Of a stretch of DNA of 64,000 nt, positions 48,706 through 59,159 are shown one piece after another. This stretch comes from Bathynomus jamesi (lineage: Eukaryota; Arthropoda; Malacostraca; Isopoda; Cirolanidae), in assembly GCA_023014485.1 (NCBI GenBank), contig JAJOZX010000198.1:132501-196500 (forward strand), in the 5' to 3' direction. Position 1 is the stretch's first letter, and the number at the start of each line of letters is the position of its first letter. The notes under the pieces are model-generated. The model ran no database searches, was not told where the DNA came from, and saw only the letters and a program-made list of their open reading frames with translations. The position numbers and the translations under genes were made by a program.

Positions 48706-49512
48706 AACAAAAAACACGCTCGTACAAATATGCTCATTGCTCACACACACACACAAGTATACACACGCATATATATATATATATATACATATATATACAC
48801 ACACATACATTATTATGAGTGAAAACGTAAATAAAAGTAAATTCTTTTTTCATTCATTAATTTATTTCAAAAATGAGTTCCATGAGCTGTCAGAAGAAGA
48901 TTACGTCATCAAGTGCAACTCTTGGCATTTCTACACCTAACTTCCACAGTATCTTGAACAAAGTTTAGGTTATTAGAAATCAACAGTAAAAAGATATCCT
49001 AATTGGAGATACTCTGTACTCTTAAACTCTGCGAGGCACTGTGTATGGTGTAAAATGAAAAGGCATTATTAAAAGGGCAAACATAGAGCCTAGATAATTG
49101 AAGGGATCAAATTGAAATGGTAAATATTAGCCTAGCTTCAACAAATGTTATTTTGGGATTCTGGATGACGTGATCGTTAGAAAGCCGTTGAATCTGAACT
49201 CATACGACACGATTCGCGTCCCCCTAAATCTCGGTTTTTGACTTTAATGACTGTTCTCCCTTTTCATTTTATATAAGTACGGTTATTGCTTTTAAAAAAA
49301 TTATTTGAGATATAATTTTATTTTAGGATAATATTTGAAGATGAAAACTATGAATGGCCAGTTTGCATTTCCACGCAAATTATGCAATTTAAAGAAAACA
49401 TTTGAGCCTAAGGTTTATTTCTCGATAATCCAATTTGACCTAATTTCTTGATAAATTTAACTTCTCAGTTAATAATATAACACTCGAAATTTCTCGGAAT
49501 TTATTGTGAGCC

Positions 49513-49554
<42 letters not shown>
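48706..49554. other. No gene seen; CA/TA microsatellites
   Basis: CA and TA runs at 48740-48805 and 49512-49552. The stretch between has no supported gene. Confidence 0.5.
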
Positions 49555-49556
<2 letters not shown>

Positions 49557-49735
49557 GAGCAGGAATATAAAGACAAGAGACAAGACTCTCAACATTTATT
49601 GGTCAAACGTTTCGGTCCGCTCCGGGGCCATCTTCAATGACTAAATGACTGAATATCAAAACGTTTGTGACCGAAACGTTTAACCAATGAATGTTGAGAG
49701 TCTTGTCTCTTGTCTTTATATTCCTGCTGAGGATA
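49555..49735. repeat. Palindromic repeat with hammerhead-like core
   Basis: GCAGGAATATAAAGACAAGA faces TCTTGTCTTTATATTCCTGC. The left arm read on the minus strand gives TTGAAGATGGCCCC, then GGACC and GAAACG (49610-49637). The right arm keeps GACCGAAACGTTT. It differs from CTGANGA by one base. Confidence 0.75.
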
Positions 49736-49774
49736 ATATTCCCAAAGAACTCTTCCATATATATATATATATAT

Positions 49775-49972
49775 ATATATGAAAATTATTTCACGAAAGT
49801 AACACGTGAAAAATATTTATGATGAATAAAACCACGAAGGAAAGGAACACAAAATGGTGCTCAAGCGCTTTCGTCTAATGACATCCTCAGGAACACTGAG
49901 GATGTCATTAGACGAAAGCGCTTGAGCACCATTTTGTGTTTCCTTTCCTTCGTGGTTTTATTCATCATATAT
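49775..49972. repeat. Palindrome family of 4882-5080, copy 3
   Basis: The tail AAAATTATTTCACGAAAGTA, then arms with ATGATGAATAAAACCACGAA and GCTCAAGCGCTTTCGTCTAA meeting at GGAACACTGAGG. Both hammerhead-like cores are present. (TA)n on both sides. Confidence 0.9.
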
Positions 49973-50688
49973 ATATATATTTGAAGATGTTCCTGTGCTA
50001 TTTATATATAGTTTATGAAAGATTAAAGCTTAAGTCCTTAACACGCTTGCTTGGCATTTAACACGCTTATCGTTGAATTAATGTTGTTAATTTTATTGAG
50101 ATATTCTGATTTGAACTCCATGAACGTTCTGCGAAAATTGTTAATCCATGTTGAGTCAAAAATAAATAAATCCAGTTTAATTTCAATAAGATAAAATATA
50201 TAATCTAAAAATATATCGTATATATGAAAAATATAAAGAATAATTTCAATTTTAATTTTATTCTTCTATGTATAGGCCTACATGTCTTACATTAGATGTA
50301 ATAAGAGAATAATATATGTATATCTATATATATATATATTAGTGCAGTAGCTTAGACCCTGATTTTTGAAGTAAGTGGACATTCTGGACAAAAGCACCAA
50401 ACTTGGCTCAAATGTTGTTCAGGACCTTAGCTACCAATTTTTCCCCGGAACCAAGACGCACAACCCTATCTTGGCTGCCATTTTGGAAATCCAAGATGGC
50501 TGCCAGCTAGAAATCAACAAACTATTGTGAGGAGTAATTGTAAATAAATAGTCCCTAAACCTACATATTTCGATGCCAGGATTGCTATAAAATAATCAGA
50601 ATTACCCTTAAATGTTTATTTAATGTAAAATATTTAATAATATAACTATATAATATGTGCTTTTCTGTTTTGCAGGTGATTTGTGAAC

Positions 50689-53600
50689 ATGGATTGGAGC
50701 AAATGCATGGTTTGTCAAGAGAGCAAAGGTGAGACTCTTAAATGTCCACTCAATGCTGTGAGTGGTAAAAAAACTGAAGCATATGCAACATTTATGGAGA
50801 ATGTCAACGCATTCAAGAATCTTGGAAGACTACCAGTTCCTCTTCTTTTCAATGAAGAGGTGACTGTTGAAGATCTGGTTCAGAATAAAGCTGTGTGGCA
50901 CAAGTCATGCCATGTTAAATTTAGTAAAGAAAAGCTTGAAAGGGCTACAAAAAAGAGAGAAAGGGCGGATGAAGGTGAAACCAGTTCATCTACGGGGAAG
51001 CGGGTTCAGCGGCATCCTATGGACAAAGCAACTTGTGTGTTTTGTCAACAAACACATGGGCATCTTCACGAATTCAGTACATTTGGCGCTGACGTCAATT
51101 TACGAATGATGGCTACAGAACTCAGTGACACAGAACTAATGTCTAGAATAGGAGGTGGTGATCTCATGGCCATTGAAGCCAAGTATCATCTGCAATGCTT
51201 GACATTTTATCGGAACCGTTACCGCTCACTTTTGAGACAAAAACAGAGCAAGGAAGAAGGCTATGAAGAAAACTTGATGAAAGCAAAGGCAATAGTTGAG
51301 GTCGTTAATCATGTAGAAAATTGCGTGGAAGAAGGAATCTTTCAAATGAAGTTTTCTGTGCTATTTGATCTGTATCAAAAAAGACTTCGGGACTTAGGTA
51401 TTAATAAGGAAATGAACAGAGGACGATTCAGAGAGAAGATTCTGGAGTATTTCCCATATGCCCAGGAAGTGAGTGATGGCAAGAACAAAATCTTAGTTTT
51501 TCAGCAGGGAATTCAGGAAATGCTCAGAGAGACAAATAGACAGAATTTTGAAGGAGATACTATGATTCTTGCAAAAGCTGCTAGAATCATACGCAAGGAA
51601 ATCGTCAACTTTACTGGATTCAAGTTTGCAGGTGCCTTTCCATCTGGTTGTCAACAGGAATCGGTACCTACAACCTTGAAAACCCTTATATCTATGATCA
51701 CAAATGGTGCTGACGTGAAGGACCAAACACCAGAAGACTCCCCTGCAACTCTCACTGTCTCGCAACTTATCCTTTTTAATTTTAGGAACAAGCATACATC
51801 ATCATCTAAGGTTCGCCATTCTTTGGAAAGAGAACCACCATTGCCTCTGTATCTTGGTCTGAAAATTCATACTGAAATTCGGTCAAAATCATTAATTACA
51901 CAACTATATGAATTGGGTCTCAGTGTGAGTTATGACCGAATTCTTCAAGTCGAAAGCCAACTTGCAACAGCAGTGTGCCAGAACTTCAAGACCAAAGGAG
52001 TGGTTGTACCAGCTCAGTTTCGTCATGGACCATTTATTGTTGGGGCACTTGACAATCTGGATTACAACCCATCTAGTACAACTGCCGTTGGATCATTTCA
52101 TGGTACAGGGATTAGTCTGTTTCAGTTCCCAACTGTCTCAAACTGTGGAACCAAACAAGGTGATCTTGTGCTACCTTCTCTAGGTTCAAAGGACTTGGAG
52201 TTACTCATGTCCTACTCAATTGTACCAGCTGTTGCAATGGACAAAACCAAGGTAGAAGTCCTGAAGTTGTCTAATGTGTCTGACCCTATTGAGGGACACT
52301 ACCATGAAGCATGTTTCCAGGAAAAGGAGTGGATGAAAGAAGCGTTCAGGATCTTGGAGAAAGACACGATAGGGAAGGGTGATGTTATATCATGGTCAGC
52401 ATACCACGCTACAAGGCAAGAACAAGATGAAGATCAAATGAAAACCCTTTCCTACCTCCTTCCCTTATTCCATGAAAAGGCCGCTACTCCAGCGATGATC
52501 AAGCATGGAATGAATGTTGTTCGGTCTGCTACTGAATTCCTTAACCCCGGGCAAATACCAGTTGTTGCATTCGATGCACCCCTATATGCCCTTGGTAAAT
52601 TCATTCAGTGGAAGTGGCCAGACACCCACGGAGAAGACAAGGTCATCGTCATGTTTGGAGGTCTACATACAGAGATGGCCATGTGGAGAACGTATGGAGA
52701 TTATCTAGAGGGATCTGGGTGGACAAATGCCTTGACACAAGCAGGCATTGCTTCGGCAGGAACTGTTGACTCATTTCTTAAAGCCTCTCATCTTACAAGA
52801 ACCAGACATGCTCACCAGGTAACAGCTTTGACATTGGCAAAGCTGCAGCATGAAGCCTTTATGGAAACTGTTGGTCCCTATGATGACAAGACAAAGGAAG
52901 AGTGGAAGAAGAAGATGGTTCAGGTCAGTCCAACATTCCAATACTGGGAGACAATTCTTCAGATGGAGATAGACGGCCTCATATTCATACGATCACATCG
53001 TGCAGGAGACTTTCCATTGTATGTAGAAAGCTTGAAGAAAGTAGTTCCCTGGTTCTTTGCTCTTGACCACCAGAATTACGCACGTTGGCTTCCACTCCAC
53101 ATCCGGGACATGAAGAATCTCCCTCAGCCAGTTATGAATGAGTTTTCACGAAATGGACACTGGGTAGTACACAAGACCAAGAAGAGATTCTCAGCCATGC
53201 CTTTAGACCAAGCGCATGAACAAAACAATGAGAAAGTCAAAGGTTCAGGAGGCGCGGTGGGTCTGACTGAGAATCCAGTGGCATTCAAGAAGTGGATGGT
53301 AGCAGGGCCAGAACAAGCCAGATTGATTACTGAATATGAAGACGAAAACCTTCCAGAAACTGAAGACAACAACTTCCACCACGAAGAAGGACTATCTACA
53401 CAGAGAAGATTCAAGGATCATGTTTCTAATCTCGTTGAAGTCTTCCGTGATATGGGAAATCCATTTTGTGATAATGGGAATGAGTTACTGGCCTTAGACA
53501 CAAGGAATGTCATGGATGAATCTGTGGTCCATACAGTGAGAACTATAAAGGATTTGGGTAAGGAGCAATATAGCCGATACTACAAAGAAGTTGTCACAGA

Positions 53601-55134
53601 TTGTACAAGGTCAATTCATACACCGATCAAGAAGAACTCGCTTGCCCTCTTCAGATGTCCTCGGCCGAAATCTCAGGTACGGAATGTTGGGGGAATCCAA
53701 CTACTGAAGAACGATGTTGCTCTATTCTCTCATCTGTATATTGTTATGCAACATCGGCATAGTGACATGGATGCATTCTTCCAACACGAGAATCACCCCT
53801 TTCCTTCTTCCCTATCTGATGGTGGGAAATTGCGGTTTGGGAAAAAGTCTGACCTACTGAAAATCATTACATTTGAAAACAAGGACAACCCTCCAGATCC
53901 TTTTGATGTGAAACTTCTTGATGGAGCTGCCATCGTCCATTTGCTGTCTACTGCAGGTGTTACCAACTTTGAAGAGTATGCAGATCGTGTATTCGTCCCT
54001 TATCTCATCAAACAGTTAGAAACTTGCCAGCGAATTGACATCGTCTGGGATACCTACACTGCAAGCACCTTAAAAGAGACTACCAGAGAAAAACGGGGAA
54101 AAGGAATCAGAAGAAAGGTTGAAGGAAAAACCAAATTACCCCTAAATTGGCATGACTTCCTTCGAGACTCTAGAAACAAGCAAGAACTGTTCGCTTTCCT
54201 ATCAGACAAGGTTGCTGCAATGGAAGTTCCTAACAACAAAGAAGTTGTTATTACATCAGGACCTGAAGTCATCATCAATGGGGCCGACCGCACAATGCCA
54301 AGATGCGACCATGAGGAGGCAGACACTAGACTGTTCATTCATCTTCAAGATGCAATAAAGGAAGGGCACATTAACTGCATGATCAGAACTGTAGACACGG
54401 ATGTTATTGTCATTCTAATAGGAAAATTCCATCACTTGACGTCCATAAGATCTGAAGTAAATATTTGGGTTGGTTTTGGCACTGGGAAAAACTTCACTTA
54501 CCATCATATTAACACAATCTGTGCCTCTTTGGGTGAAGAGAGATGCACATCCCTACCACTGTTTCACTGCTTCACGGGATGTGATACAACATCATCCTTT
54601 TACGGAAGGGGCAAGAATACGGCATGGGCAGCATGGCACCATTACCCTGAGGTAACACAAGCATTCACATTCATGGCACGAAATCCATTTGCAGATGTTG
54701 ACGCCGAAACTCCCCACTTCAAGCTTCTTGAACGGTACACAGTTGTCCTCTATGACAACACCAGTGACATTGAACGTGTAGATGAGGCAAGAAAGGTCAT
54801 GTTCTGTCAGAAGGGAAAAGCTATGGAGACTATCCCACCAACTCAGGATGCTCTTCTCCAACACACCAGGAGGGTCACATACCAGGGAGGAATATGGTCG
54901 ACCTGTGAGAGAAGTGAACAGAATCTTCCAACTCCTGAAGGATGGGGATGGACCTTTAGCGAAGAGTCCCAGTCATGGACACCAGTTTGGACCACAAGAC
55001 CAGTAGCATCTAAAGCTTGCAGCGAATTGGTCAAATGCGGCTGCAAGAGCAAGAGTGGATGTGGCACCAGGTGTGCTTGCAAGAAGGCCAGGTGGAAGTG
55101 TACAGAACTGTGTAGCTGCAACTGTGCAGTTTAA
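50689..55134 (+). CDS. 1,481-residue zinc-finger/PIN-FEN-like nuclease/CXC protein
   Basis: One intact frame from ATG at 50689 (an in-frame GTG lies 6 bases upstream) to TAA at 55134. A splice acceptor (TTCTGTTTTGCAG, 50675) precedes it, so the leader may be spliced. N-terminus: two Cys/His modules, CMVC (6-9) with WHKSCH, then CVFC near 117 with YHLQC. Near the C-terminus CDHEEADTRL (1206-1215), TVDTDVIVI (1234-1242) and FTGCDTTSSF (1295-1304) recall, in order and spacing, the EAEA, DxD and GcDY acidic motifs of FEN1/XPG-type nucleases. Residues 1450-1479 are a CXC-type cysteine cluster (CGC ... CGTRCACK ... CSCNC). Proteins with these motifs are common and unnamed in animal genomes. The nuclease role is an inference; it could act in transposition or be a co-opted host gene. 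Confidence 0.8.
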   Translation: MDWSKCMVCQESKGETLKCPLNAVSGKKTEAYATFMENVNAFKNLGRLPVPLLFNEEVTVEDLVQNKAVWHKSCHVKFSKEKLERATKKRERADEGETSSSTGKRVQRHPMDKATCVFCQQTHGHLHEFSTFGADVNLRMMATELSDTELMSRIGGGDLMAIEAKYHLQCLTFYRNRYRSLLRQKQSKEEGYEENLMKAKAIVEVVNHVENCVEEGIFQMKFSVLFDLYQKRLRDLGINKEMNRGRFREKILEYFPYAQEVSDGKNKILVFQQGIQEMLRETNRQNFEGDTMILAKAARIIRKEIVNFTGFKFAGAFPSGCQQESVPTTLKTLISMITNGADVKDQTPEDSPATLTVSQLILFNFRNKHTSSSKVRHSLEREPPLPLYLGLKIHTEIRSKSLITQLYELGLSVSYDRILQVESQLATAVCQNFKTKGVVVPAQFRHGPFIVGALDNLDYNPSSTTAVGSFHGTGISLFQFPTVSNCGTKQGDLVLPSLGSKDLELLMSYSIVPAVAMDKTKVEVLKLSNVSDPIEGHYHEACFQEKEWMKEAFRILEKDTIGKGDVISWSAYHATRQEQDEDQMKTLSYLLPLFHEKAATPAMIKHGMNVVRSATEFLNPGQIPVVAFDAPLYALGKFIQWKWPDTHGEDKVIVMFGGLHTEMAMWRTYGDYLEGSGWTNALTQAGIASAGTVDSFLKASHLTRTRHAHQVTALTLAKLQHEAFMETVGPYDDKTKEEWKKKMVQVSPTFQYWETILQMEIDGLIFIRSHRAGDFPLYVESLKKVVPWFFALDHQNYARWLPLHIRDMKNLPQPVMNEFSRNGHWVVHKTKKRFSAMPLDQAHEQNNEKVKGSGGAVGLTENPVAFKKWMVAGPEQARLITEYEDENLPETEDNNFHHEEGLSTQRRFKDHVSNLVEVFRDMGNPFCDNGNELLALDTRNVMDESVVHTVRTIKDLGKEQYSRYYKEVVTDCTRSIHTPIKKNSLALFRCPRPKSQVRNVGGIQLLKNDVALFSHLYIVMQHRHSDMDAFFQHENHPFPSSLSDGGKLRFGKKSDLLKIITFENKDNPPDPFDVKLLDGAAIVHLLSTAGVTNFEEYADRVFVPYLIKQLETCQRIDIVWDTYTASTLKETTREKRGKGIRRKVEGKTKLPLNWHDFLRDSRNKQELFAFLSDKVAAMEVPNNKEVVITSGPEVIINGADRTMPRCDHEEADTRLFIHLQDAIKEGHINCMIRTVDTDVIVILIGKFHHLTSIRSEVNIWVGFGTGKNFTYHHINTICASLGEERCTSLPLFHCFTGCDTTSSFYGRGKNTAWAAWHHYPEVTQAFTFMARNPFADVDAETPHFKLLERYTVVLYDNTSDIERVDEARKVMFCQKGKAMETIPPTQDALLQHTRRVTYQGGIWSTCERSEQNLPTPEGWGWTFSEESQSWTPVWTTRPVASKACSELVKCGCKSKSGCGTRCACKKARWKCTELCSCNCAV

Positions 55135-55640
55135 CATATAGCGTCGAGCGGGGTGAGTTGGGACAGTTCGGGACAGGGGGTGAGTTGGGACAGTAGGCAT
55201 TGCAATGCTAAATGCCAAGATATTTCCATTTTATGGTGCCCATTTAATAGCCCTGCCCTTACTCTACAAATGTTGTTAATACAAGTTTTCTATAGAACCA
55301 CGAATAATGCATGAAAATTGTGCAAATATGAAAGGGTAGCATTTTGACCTTTGTAGAATTTCATTTTTTAAAATGCACATATTTTGCCAATTTTCCTCTC
55401 CCACATTCAGTTATAGAGCTAAAGGTCTACTTTTTGGTGGGTGAAATCTTCAATTGTTATAGTTTCGTTGATTTTTCTTAAACATGGTTTTCTTGAACAT
55501 GGTTTTTGTGTTAAAATATTCACGATTTTCACTGTATATGTTGTACGAAGTGTGATTTCTGCAGTAAACATACTTCTGATCAGCTTAAAAGTTGTTTTAT
55601 TGATCTGATCATGCCAAAAAACATATAGTTTGATGCCAAA
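55135..55640 (+). other. 3' region of the 5.5-kb element
   Basis: Downstream of the stop. GTGAGTTGGGACAG occurs twice at 55153-55192. No further gene. AATAAA is not obvious within the first 300 bases. Confidence 0.5.
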
Positions 55641-55913
55641 CATGCCAAGGGAATTCTCTATTGAAACTTATATCAGAAATTCCATTTTGTCTATGGCGGC
55701 CATCTTGAAATCCAATATGGCGGCCAAGTAATGGTCTCTGAAGGTGGTTCCGGGGATATTTTTAATTGTTGGTCCAAAATATACAAGTAGGGAAAGTTTG
55801 GTGCTTTTGTCGGATTGTCCACTTCAACTTGTTTAGCTGCCCTACTATATATGACAGTGCAACAGTTAATACTTTAGTGACCTAACAGAACATATTATAA
55901 TAATAATAAAATA

Positions 55914-56194
55914 ACCTTAGGTTAGCTTCCGCCCGAATTGTTCATTCTGACGAAGGTCAAGCTTTTCACTCTACCTTAGACCTACAGTTTAACGTGTAAT
56001 CCGAACCACGCCCCACCAGCAGCCCAGCGTCTTAATCACTAGGCCACCTAGGGTACTCATTTATCTACCAACCACTTTATTGTGTGGAAGGATGAACAGC
56101 TGGGTTTTGCTGCGCGTCGGCTGCCGTCGCCGGGTCTCGAACCCGGAGCCGATGGATTCGTAGTCAGCGACGCTAACCACTACACCACCGAGGA
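55914..56194 (-). mobile_element. Dimeric tRNA-derived SINE, copy 4
   Basis: Nearly the same text as the SINE at 26503: GTGGTTAGCGTCGCTGACTA and GGGTTCGAGACCC in the first module, GTGATTAAGACGC and GGTTCGGATTACACG in the second. It joins a LINE fragment at 56200. Confidence 0.87.
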
Positions 56195-56199
56195 GCTGG

Positions 56200-56809
56200 A
56201 CAGATAGCTGGACAGATACTGAGAACCTTTAAAAGAAGGGATAGGAATATAATGATTCCTCTATTGAAAGCACTGACCATACCCAAGTCCACCCCCTTAT
56301 AAAAAAGAAGACATTAGTCAACTAGAAGGGATTCAGAGAAGCTTCACAGCCAAGATTAATGGATGCAAAGAACTAAATTATTGGGAAAGGTTAAATTTAT
56401 ATTCGCTGGAAAGAAGAAGAAGAGAGAGAGGTACACCATTATTTACACTTGGAAAATAATGGAGGAACTAGTCCCTAATCTTACTCTGAATCAAATTAAA
56501 CGCTAGACAGGGAACATTCTCAACCCTGAAGGAAAATAGTTTTGCTGTGAGAGGACCAAGACTGTTCAACCAGTTACGCGAGGAACTAAGGAACACGAGT
56601 GGTATAGCGGTGTATATCTTCAAAAGAAGATTAGATTACCCGGCTCCGAACAATTCCAGATGAGCGGGGAGTACTTGGCTATGTGAAGTTGAGAGCGCAA
56701 GAAACCAACTCTTTACTTCACCAGGCCAACTCAAGAGGAGGGGCAACAAGCCTGACCTCCGTGAAATGAGGAATCATCGCGCGGAACATTTGAAAGGTTG
56801 AAAGGAAAG

Positions 56810-56815
<6 letters not shown>
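56200..56815 (+). pseudogene. LINE family A 3' portion
   Basis: Broken frames give LEGIQRSFTAKINGCKELNY and WERLNLYSLERRRERYTIIY (C-terminal RT region), then the NSFAVRGPRLFNQL and KRRL text. The DNA is colinear with 19840-20285 and ends with GAAAGGTTGAAAGGAAAGG before an (AAT)n tract. Confidence 0.75.
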
Positions 56816-56842
<27 letters not shown>

Positions 56843-56917
56843 TATTATTTATTATTCTCTTTATACATATTGAGGCCATACATCGGGTGTAACAAGAAGT
56901 ATATATACACATACACT

Positions 56918-56967
<50 letters not shown>

Positions 56968-57100
56968 GCACTTACATACATACAGTATATACATATGGGA
57001 TGACTTTCACATTTTTTTTAGGGTTTGCATCATATACATATATATACACACCCCCTATACACATATATATAAATGGAACAGTAATGCCTTCCAATACATA
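56816..57100. repeat. (AAT)n, (TA)n and CA-rich microsatellites
   Basis: Low-complexity tracts between the LINE tail and the mariner MITE. Confidence 0.8.
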
Positions 57101-57176
57101 TACAGGGTGTCCCAAAAAAAACTATATACTCTTCATAGCATCATATATATGAGTATATAGTTTTTTGGGGGACACC

Positions 57177-57181
<5 letters not shown>
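57101..57181. mobile_element. 81-bp mariner-end palindrome MITE
   Basis: TACAGGGTGTCCCAAAAAAA faces TTTTTTGGGGGACACCCTGTA-type text; ACTATATACTC and GAGTATATAGT complete the hairpin. The ends are of the type seen at 23323 and 45280. Confidence 0.88.
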
Positions 57182-57214
<33 letters not shown>

Positions 57215-57397
57215 TAGATTTGCCATTCACAAGCAAATTTTATGCAGAATGGCGTTATTTGACAAATCTTATTAGATAATGCAGAGAAATGAGGTTATTT
57301 ACATTAATTTTAAATATAATATATAGGAACAGAGATAAAGCGATAGAGATTATCTGTAGTAAGTTTCAGATATAAGTTTATATATATATGTATACCT

Positions 57398-57470
57398 TTC
57401 AACCTTTCAGATGGTCCATGCGATGATTGCTCATTTCACGGAGGTCGGGCTTGTTGCCCCCTTCTCTTAT
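57398..57470 (-). pseudogene. LINE family A 3' terminus
   Basis: The minus strand gives GGGGGCAACAAGCCCGACCT, CCGTGAAATGAGCAATCATC and GAAAGGTTGAAAGG, the last 70 bases of the family at 56200-56815. Confidence 0.75.
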
Positions 57471-57749
57471 ATACTTACACATTCTCACTTGTTTGGATAC
57501 AAGAAGCTCAAATATTAAATATTATATATTAAATACCGTGCCAATTGGATAACTTGACAGACTTAGATATCTTGACTTTATACGTGTTTACTCTTATCTT
57601 ATCATATATTATTTGTATTATTTTTGTCTTGTCTATTAGAATAAAGATTACGTTACGTTATTATGAAATAAGAAAGAGGATACAGAGTTATGGTTTGTAG
57701 TATTTGATAAATTTGTCTTTCAGTTTTCTCTAGAAGGCTTTTAATGTTC
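57471..57749. other. No gene seen
   Basis: AT-rich. TTGTATTATTTTTGTCTTGT and AATAAAGATTACGTTACG occur at 57612-57658. Confidence 0.45.
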
Positions 57750-57979
57750 TACACGGTGAGTCAAAAGTCTCCATACGTAGGCAAAATGGTTACGATAAAT
57801 AAATGATTATTTATTTTTTATTTTTTTGCAGGTGATGTGCTGAGATGACTGGGTGGAACGCATCCGTATGTGCATTCAGTGTAATGGTGCCCACTTAGAG
57901 CATATTTTGTGACTTACAAGTGATTGCATAATAAAGTGACCAGTTTGCCTATGTATGGAGACTTTTGACTCACCCTGTA
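57750..57979. mobile_element. 230-bp mariner-type MITE
   Basis: CACGGTGAGTCAAAAGTCTC faces GAGACTTTTGACTCACCCTG over about 38 bases, with TA outside both ends. No transposase. Confidence 0.88.
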
Positions 57980-58058
57980 GATTGTTTTGTCTCCTGATTG
58001 AGGACGTTTCAAAGGGTTAGTCCCGCGGAGCATTAGGATCTAGTCGCACAATTTAGAG

Positions 58059-58280
58059 CAGTGGTTCTCAAATTGGGGTACGCGAGGGAATCTTAGGGGG
58101 TACGCGAAGGGGTCCTGAAAATATAACCCTTTTAATTTTATATACGATTAATAAACAGCCATAAGTTACACGGTCGTAAAGAAAGTAAAAATCGTCTATC
58201 TCTCTCGAAAATCCAGAAAATCCCGTGAAAGAATTCAATGGGGGACAGAAAAAGAAGAATAAAAAGTTTGAGAACCGCCG
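58059..58280. mobile_element. hAT MITE with near-perfect 8-bp target duplication
   Basis: Starts CAGTGGTTCTCAAATTGGGG and ends, inverted, CGGCGGTTCTCAAACTTTT, a typical hAT terminus. Flanks ATTTAGAG and ATTAAGAG agree at seven of eight positions. Non-coding, 222 bp. Confidence 0.88.
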
Positions 58281-58589
58281 ATTAAGAGCGTAATTTGCTT
58301 TTCTGATGTAGGCTACTTGTTTATTGTCTTGTGTTAAGGCGGGGTCGTGTTTTGGTAGCTAATATTTGTTTTGGATGATTTTGATGCACTGTTATTGACG
58401 ATTTGATAACATACGCTGTGAGACAATGTTTAGTTTGTAGATTTCTCGTGGTTTGAAAATTTTTAACTCGTGGTACATTTGATCCGTACTTTCATTTCGT
58501 TTCTTTGATTTGTATATTTTCTTATTCTTTTTTTGCATAACCACAAATGGCTGCATAAAATATTTACGCGCACTTCCGTAAGCACTAAT

Positions 58590-58832
58590 TCAATATTGTA
58601 GGTATGGGTACGCCATTGTAAAGTACAAGGAACTAAGAACTTGGTTTGGGAGTGCCGCACCTAATTTTTTAATTATGAATGAGACCTTGGTGAATTTGTT
58701 GCAAAGATCTTCAATCTTTGAATGAAAGGTTTGAATCAATGGTAAACCCCCTCGATTCAAACCTCTCATCCGAAGAGCACACTGAAGAGCTATGCAACAA
58801 ATTAACCAAGGTCTCATTCATAATTAAGAACT
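58590..58832 (-). pseudogene. LINE RT C-terminal fragment overlapping a palindrome
   Basis: The minus strand reads FIIKKLGAALPNQVLSSLYF and TMAYPYLQY, like the post-RT LYxxxxYPYLxY motif of many LINEs. Bases 58668-58832 form an inverted repeat (TTAATTATGAATGAGACCTT facing its complement), so part of the fragment is present twice head to head. Confidence 0.5.
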
Positions 58833-59159
58833 GACCATGAGTAAATCGATAACGTATAAATTTTAAAATTGTCGCGTATTCTTAAAGCTATAAAGGAATG
58901 AAGGGACTAAACACTATTAGTAAAATAATTGATTAGGACATCCGAAGTGAACATATTCTCAAAGTATTTAACTATTAACAATACCATAGGGCTACTTGAA
59001 CGAGAAGACTAAATCAAATTGACTTAGAGGAAGGCGACCCTAACCTAACCTAACATGACCTAATACACTCTTATCTAACCCAACCTCGAGTGGGACACTG
59101 TTATATCATCATTTACGCTTGTACTGTTGTATAGCTAGGTAAATACTTATAAAAAGATA
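58833..59159. other. No gene; CCTAA-type tandem at 59038-59054
   Basis: Three CCTAA units in tandem sit in AT-rich DNA; otherwise nothing recognised. Confidence 0.5.

Larger units (their letters stand above)
50341..55846 (+). mobile_element. 5.5-kb element with divergent inverted ends carrying a nuclease-like gene
   Basis: The left end AGTGCAGTAGCTTAGACC and the right end read inverted, AGTAGGGCAGCTAAACAA, start similar sequences about 180 bases long. AAGTGGACA, ACAAAAGCACCAAACTT, CCCCGGAACCA and AAGATGGCTGCC/AAGATGGCCGCC fall in the same order in both. Both edges lie in or beside (TA)n, so the target duplication cannot be read. The single gene fills most of the interior. No DDE transposase is visible. 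Known transposon superfamilies with these ends are not recognised by me. Confidence 0.75.

Noticed and set aside
51493..54864. Minus-strand and other-frame ORFs within the 1,481-codon gene
   Set aside because: They are shadows of the long plus-strand frame.
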